This document shows positions 5,962-7,046 of a stretch of DNA of 7,046 nucleotides, one piece after another. This DNA comes from Pelotomaculum sp. UBA5255. Lineage in GTDB: Bacteria; Bacillota; Desulfotomaculia; Desulfotomaculales; Pelotomaculaceae. Where the stretch lies: NCBI GenBank assembly GCA_002408725.1, contig DHTR01000095.1:8210-15255 (forward strand). Reading direction: 5' to 3'. The first letter of the stretch is position 1. The number at the start of each line of letters is the position of its first letter. A program made the translations under genes and the position numbers. The notes under the pieces are model-generated. The model did no database searches and was not told where the DNA came from. It saw only the letters and a program-made list of their open reading frames with translations.

Positions 5962-5992
5962 AAAGAATGATGATGAACAGCTCATTCTTTTT
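5960..5992 (-). terminator. AT-rich hairpin at the yceD stop, weak terminator or attenuator
   Basis: A perfect 11-bp inverted repeat, AAAAAGAATGA against TCATTCTTTTT, with an 11-nt loop. The yceD stop codon TGA forms the end of the upstream arm, and five T end the downstream arm. Only two of the 11 pairs are G-C, so as an intrinsic terminator it should be weak. It may partly separate yceD from rpmF or mark an RNA processing point. Confidence 0.4.
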
Positions 5993-6518
5993 TCTTATCG
6001 AAAAAGTCTTTCAATACACTGAAGCGGGGGTCTATCTTTTCGCTCTCACAGCTACACTGCCCGACCCCAAGATTGCTACCGCAGTGGGGACATAGCCCCG
6101 GGCAGTCATCTCGACATAATGCTTTCATCGGCAGCGCCAAGATCAAACCATTTAACACCTCAGGAGTAATGTCGAGCAGATCTCCGGAAAAGGGCACACT
6201 TTCTGTCTCTTCCCTCCCACCCTCGGGACCTGTTTCTTCACCCCCGGGGACAGGCCTATAGGTTTCTTCGAAAGGCAGTACAAATGCGTACTCAAACAAC
6301 TCCAGGCAGCGGTCGCAGGTTAGCCCCAGTTTCCCCGCAACCTCGCCCTGGGCCAGGAGGACGGCGCCGGTGTTGCTGACAACCAGGCGGGCACTTACCG
6401 GTCCGCAAAAGCTTGCCGTTTCACCTTGCACTTCCAGCGGGGGTAAATCGACCAGCAATTCAAAGCGGGCGGATTCCCCACTCAACCTTTTCAACCTGGC
6501 AACGTCCATCTGCAGCAT
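5982..6518 (-). CDS. yceD: YceD family protein (DUF177), 23S rRNA accumulation protein
   Basis: DUF177 protein of 178 residues. In E. coli and plants, members affect 23S rRNA accumulation; the molecular activity is not established. Conserved features: CDRCLELF (68-75), FEETYRP, DITPEVLNGLILALPMKALC (116-135), a CxxxCxGLCPxCG block (135-147), CSC (155-157) and the closing DPRFSVLKDFF (163-173). The eight cysteines (68, 71, 135, 139, 143, 146, 155, 157) suggest metal binding in this lineage, which is inference. A glycine/glutamate-rich linker (92-106) sits where the family is variable. The ATG at 6518 is preceded by AAGGTGGG (6524-6531); another ATG three codons in is less well placed. The position just before rpmF is the classic context. 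The B. subtilis counterpart is called ylbN. Confidence 0.92.
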   Translation of the reverse strand: MLQMDVARLKRLSGESARFELLVDLPPLEVQGETASFCGPVSARLVVSNTGAVLLAQGEVAGKLGLTCDRCLELFEYAFVLPFEETYRPVPGGEETGPEGGREETESVPFSGDLLDITPEVLNGLILALPMKALCRDDCPGLCPHCGSNLGVGQCSCESEKIDPRFSVLKDFFDKKKE

Positions 6519-6548
6519 GATTACCCACCTTCACATTCAACACCCAAA

Positions 6549-6578
6549 ATTATATTCAAAATACCCATGCTTTGTCAA
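6549..6578 (-). promoter_or_regulatory. Near-consensus sigma-A promoter of yceD-rpmF
   Basis: On the minus strand a perfect -35 TTGACA (6578-6573) and a perfect -10 TATAAT (6554-6549) are 18 bases apart. The predicted start near 6542 gives a leader of about 24 nt before the yceD ATG. Both hexamers are exact, so this should be a strong constitutive promoter. No FapR-like palindrome lies near it. Confidence 0.88.
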
Positions 6579-6628
6579 GATTTTTCCTGCCCATCTACCT
6601 GACAGCCTGCCTCTTCCGTGCCGATTTG

Positions 6629-7046
6629 TTAGTTTGTTCCCTTAATCAGGCTAGTGTTAGGCTGCAGGGGCTCCGTTATTCCAATATGGCCAAATAAAGA
6701 CTCTACCTTGCTGCCTTCCACCAGGAACTGAACCTGGTTGATCCCAGGTGTCTCAGCCAAAGAGTTCACAATCGAATAAATCAGCATGCTTTCACCTGCG
6801 GAGCCGCCGTAGTGGCTGTCTTGAACTTCTCTGGAAAGGTTGACGCAAGCCACTCCATTTTCAGCGGACAGGGAAAGAAGACTGGTTTCCGGGGGAATGG
6901 TCCGCTTCAGCTCGCTACTGGACGGGCCTTTGATCAGTTCCCTGACCACGGTCTCCCCAATGGATTCTCCCTTGCTGATAACATTTCGCCTTTCCGGCAT
7001 CAGGTACATAGCTTGATCATCAGAAAAATAAAGGGTTACTTCCACC
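6629..7046 (-). CDS. GerMN domain protein, partial (N-terminus outside window)
   Basis: The visible 138 residues are the C-terminal part of a GerMN (sporulation and spore germination) domain protein. Typical elements are VTLYFSDDQAMYLMPERR (3-20), VVRELIKGP (33-41), IPPETSLLSLS (50-60), GVACVNLSRE (64-73), GGSAGESMLIYSIVNSL (80-96) and VQFLVEGSKVESLFGHI (105-121). The first visible codon, GTG, is at the window edge and matches a valine-like position inside the domain rather than a start, so the gene continues upstream. A signal peptide or lipoprotein N-terminus is common in such proteins but cannot be seen. B. subtilis GerM has two GerMN domains and acts in spore formation and germination; many clostridial homologues have one and no proven role. 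The gene precedes the yceD promoter with no clear terminator between them. Confidence 0.85.
   Translation of the reverse strand, partial: VEVTLYFSDDQAMYLMPERRNVISKGESIGETVVRELIKGPSSSELKRTIPPETSLLSLSAENGVACVNLSREVQDSHYGGSAGESMLIYSIVNSLAETPGINQVQFLVEGSKVESLFGHIGITEPLQPNTSLIKGTN

Noticed and set aside
1..7046. Undescribed defence, mobile or RNA system, CRISPR or tRNA
   Set aside because: All coding space is taken by recognisable core genes with short gaps; no repeat arrays, integrase-type genes or structured RNA were seen.

Overview
This window is a compact, ordinary Gram-positive (Firmicutes-type) lipid synthesis locus with every gene on the minus strand, so transcription runs from high to low coordinates. 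In that direction the order is: a GerMN-domain gene cut by the window edge, yceD (DUF177), rpmF (ribosomal protein bL32), fapR, plsX, fabH, fabK, fabD, fabG and acpP. FapR, the flavin enoyl reductase FabK, a spore-germination-type GerMN protein and strong AGGAGG-type Shine-Dalgarno sites point to an endospore-forming Clostridia-class organism. Roughly even base composition would fit the Peptococcaceae/Desulfotomaculum group, but that placement is inference.

Upstream part (7046 to about 5709). The GerMN gene ends at 6629. A near-consensus sigma-A promoter (TTGACA, 18 bp, TATAAT) in the next gap drives yceD. A short AT-rich hairpin overlaps the yceD stop, and rpmF follows with an excellent ribosome site and possibly a weak promoter of its own. 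rpmF ends at an intrinsic terminator (about 5708 to 5669).

Regulatory hinge (5668 to 5575). Directly after that terminator lies a second promoter (TTGCAA, 17 bp, TATACT). Its start site is covered by a 17-bp inverted repeat matching the FapR operator. fapR is therefore the first gene of its own operon and very probably represses it, with malonyl-CoA as inducer.

Fatty acid operon (5574 to 41). plsX, fabH, fabK, fabD, fabG and acpP follow with overlaps or gaps of at most about 45 nt and no visible internal terminator. FabD loads malonyl onto ACP. FabH condenses acetyl-CoA with malonyl-ACP, FabG reduces the 3-keto group and FabK reduces the enoyl group. PlsX passes finished acyl chains from ACP to phosphate for phospholipid synthesis. 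AcpP carries all intermediates. The dehydratase (FabZ), the elongating synthase (FabF) and acetyl-CoA carboxylase are not in the window. A hairpin at the left edge follows acpP and may be a terminator whose U-tract lies outside.

No stretch longer than 300 bases lacks a gene; the longest non-coding stretch is about 155 bases, between fapR and rpmF. I see no mobile element, CRISPR array, RNA gene or novel system. The interest lies in the regulation and translation layout of a known operon.
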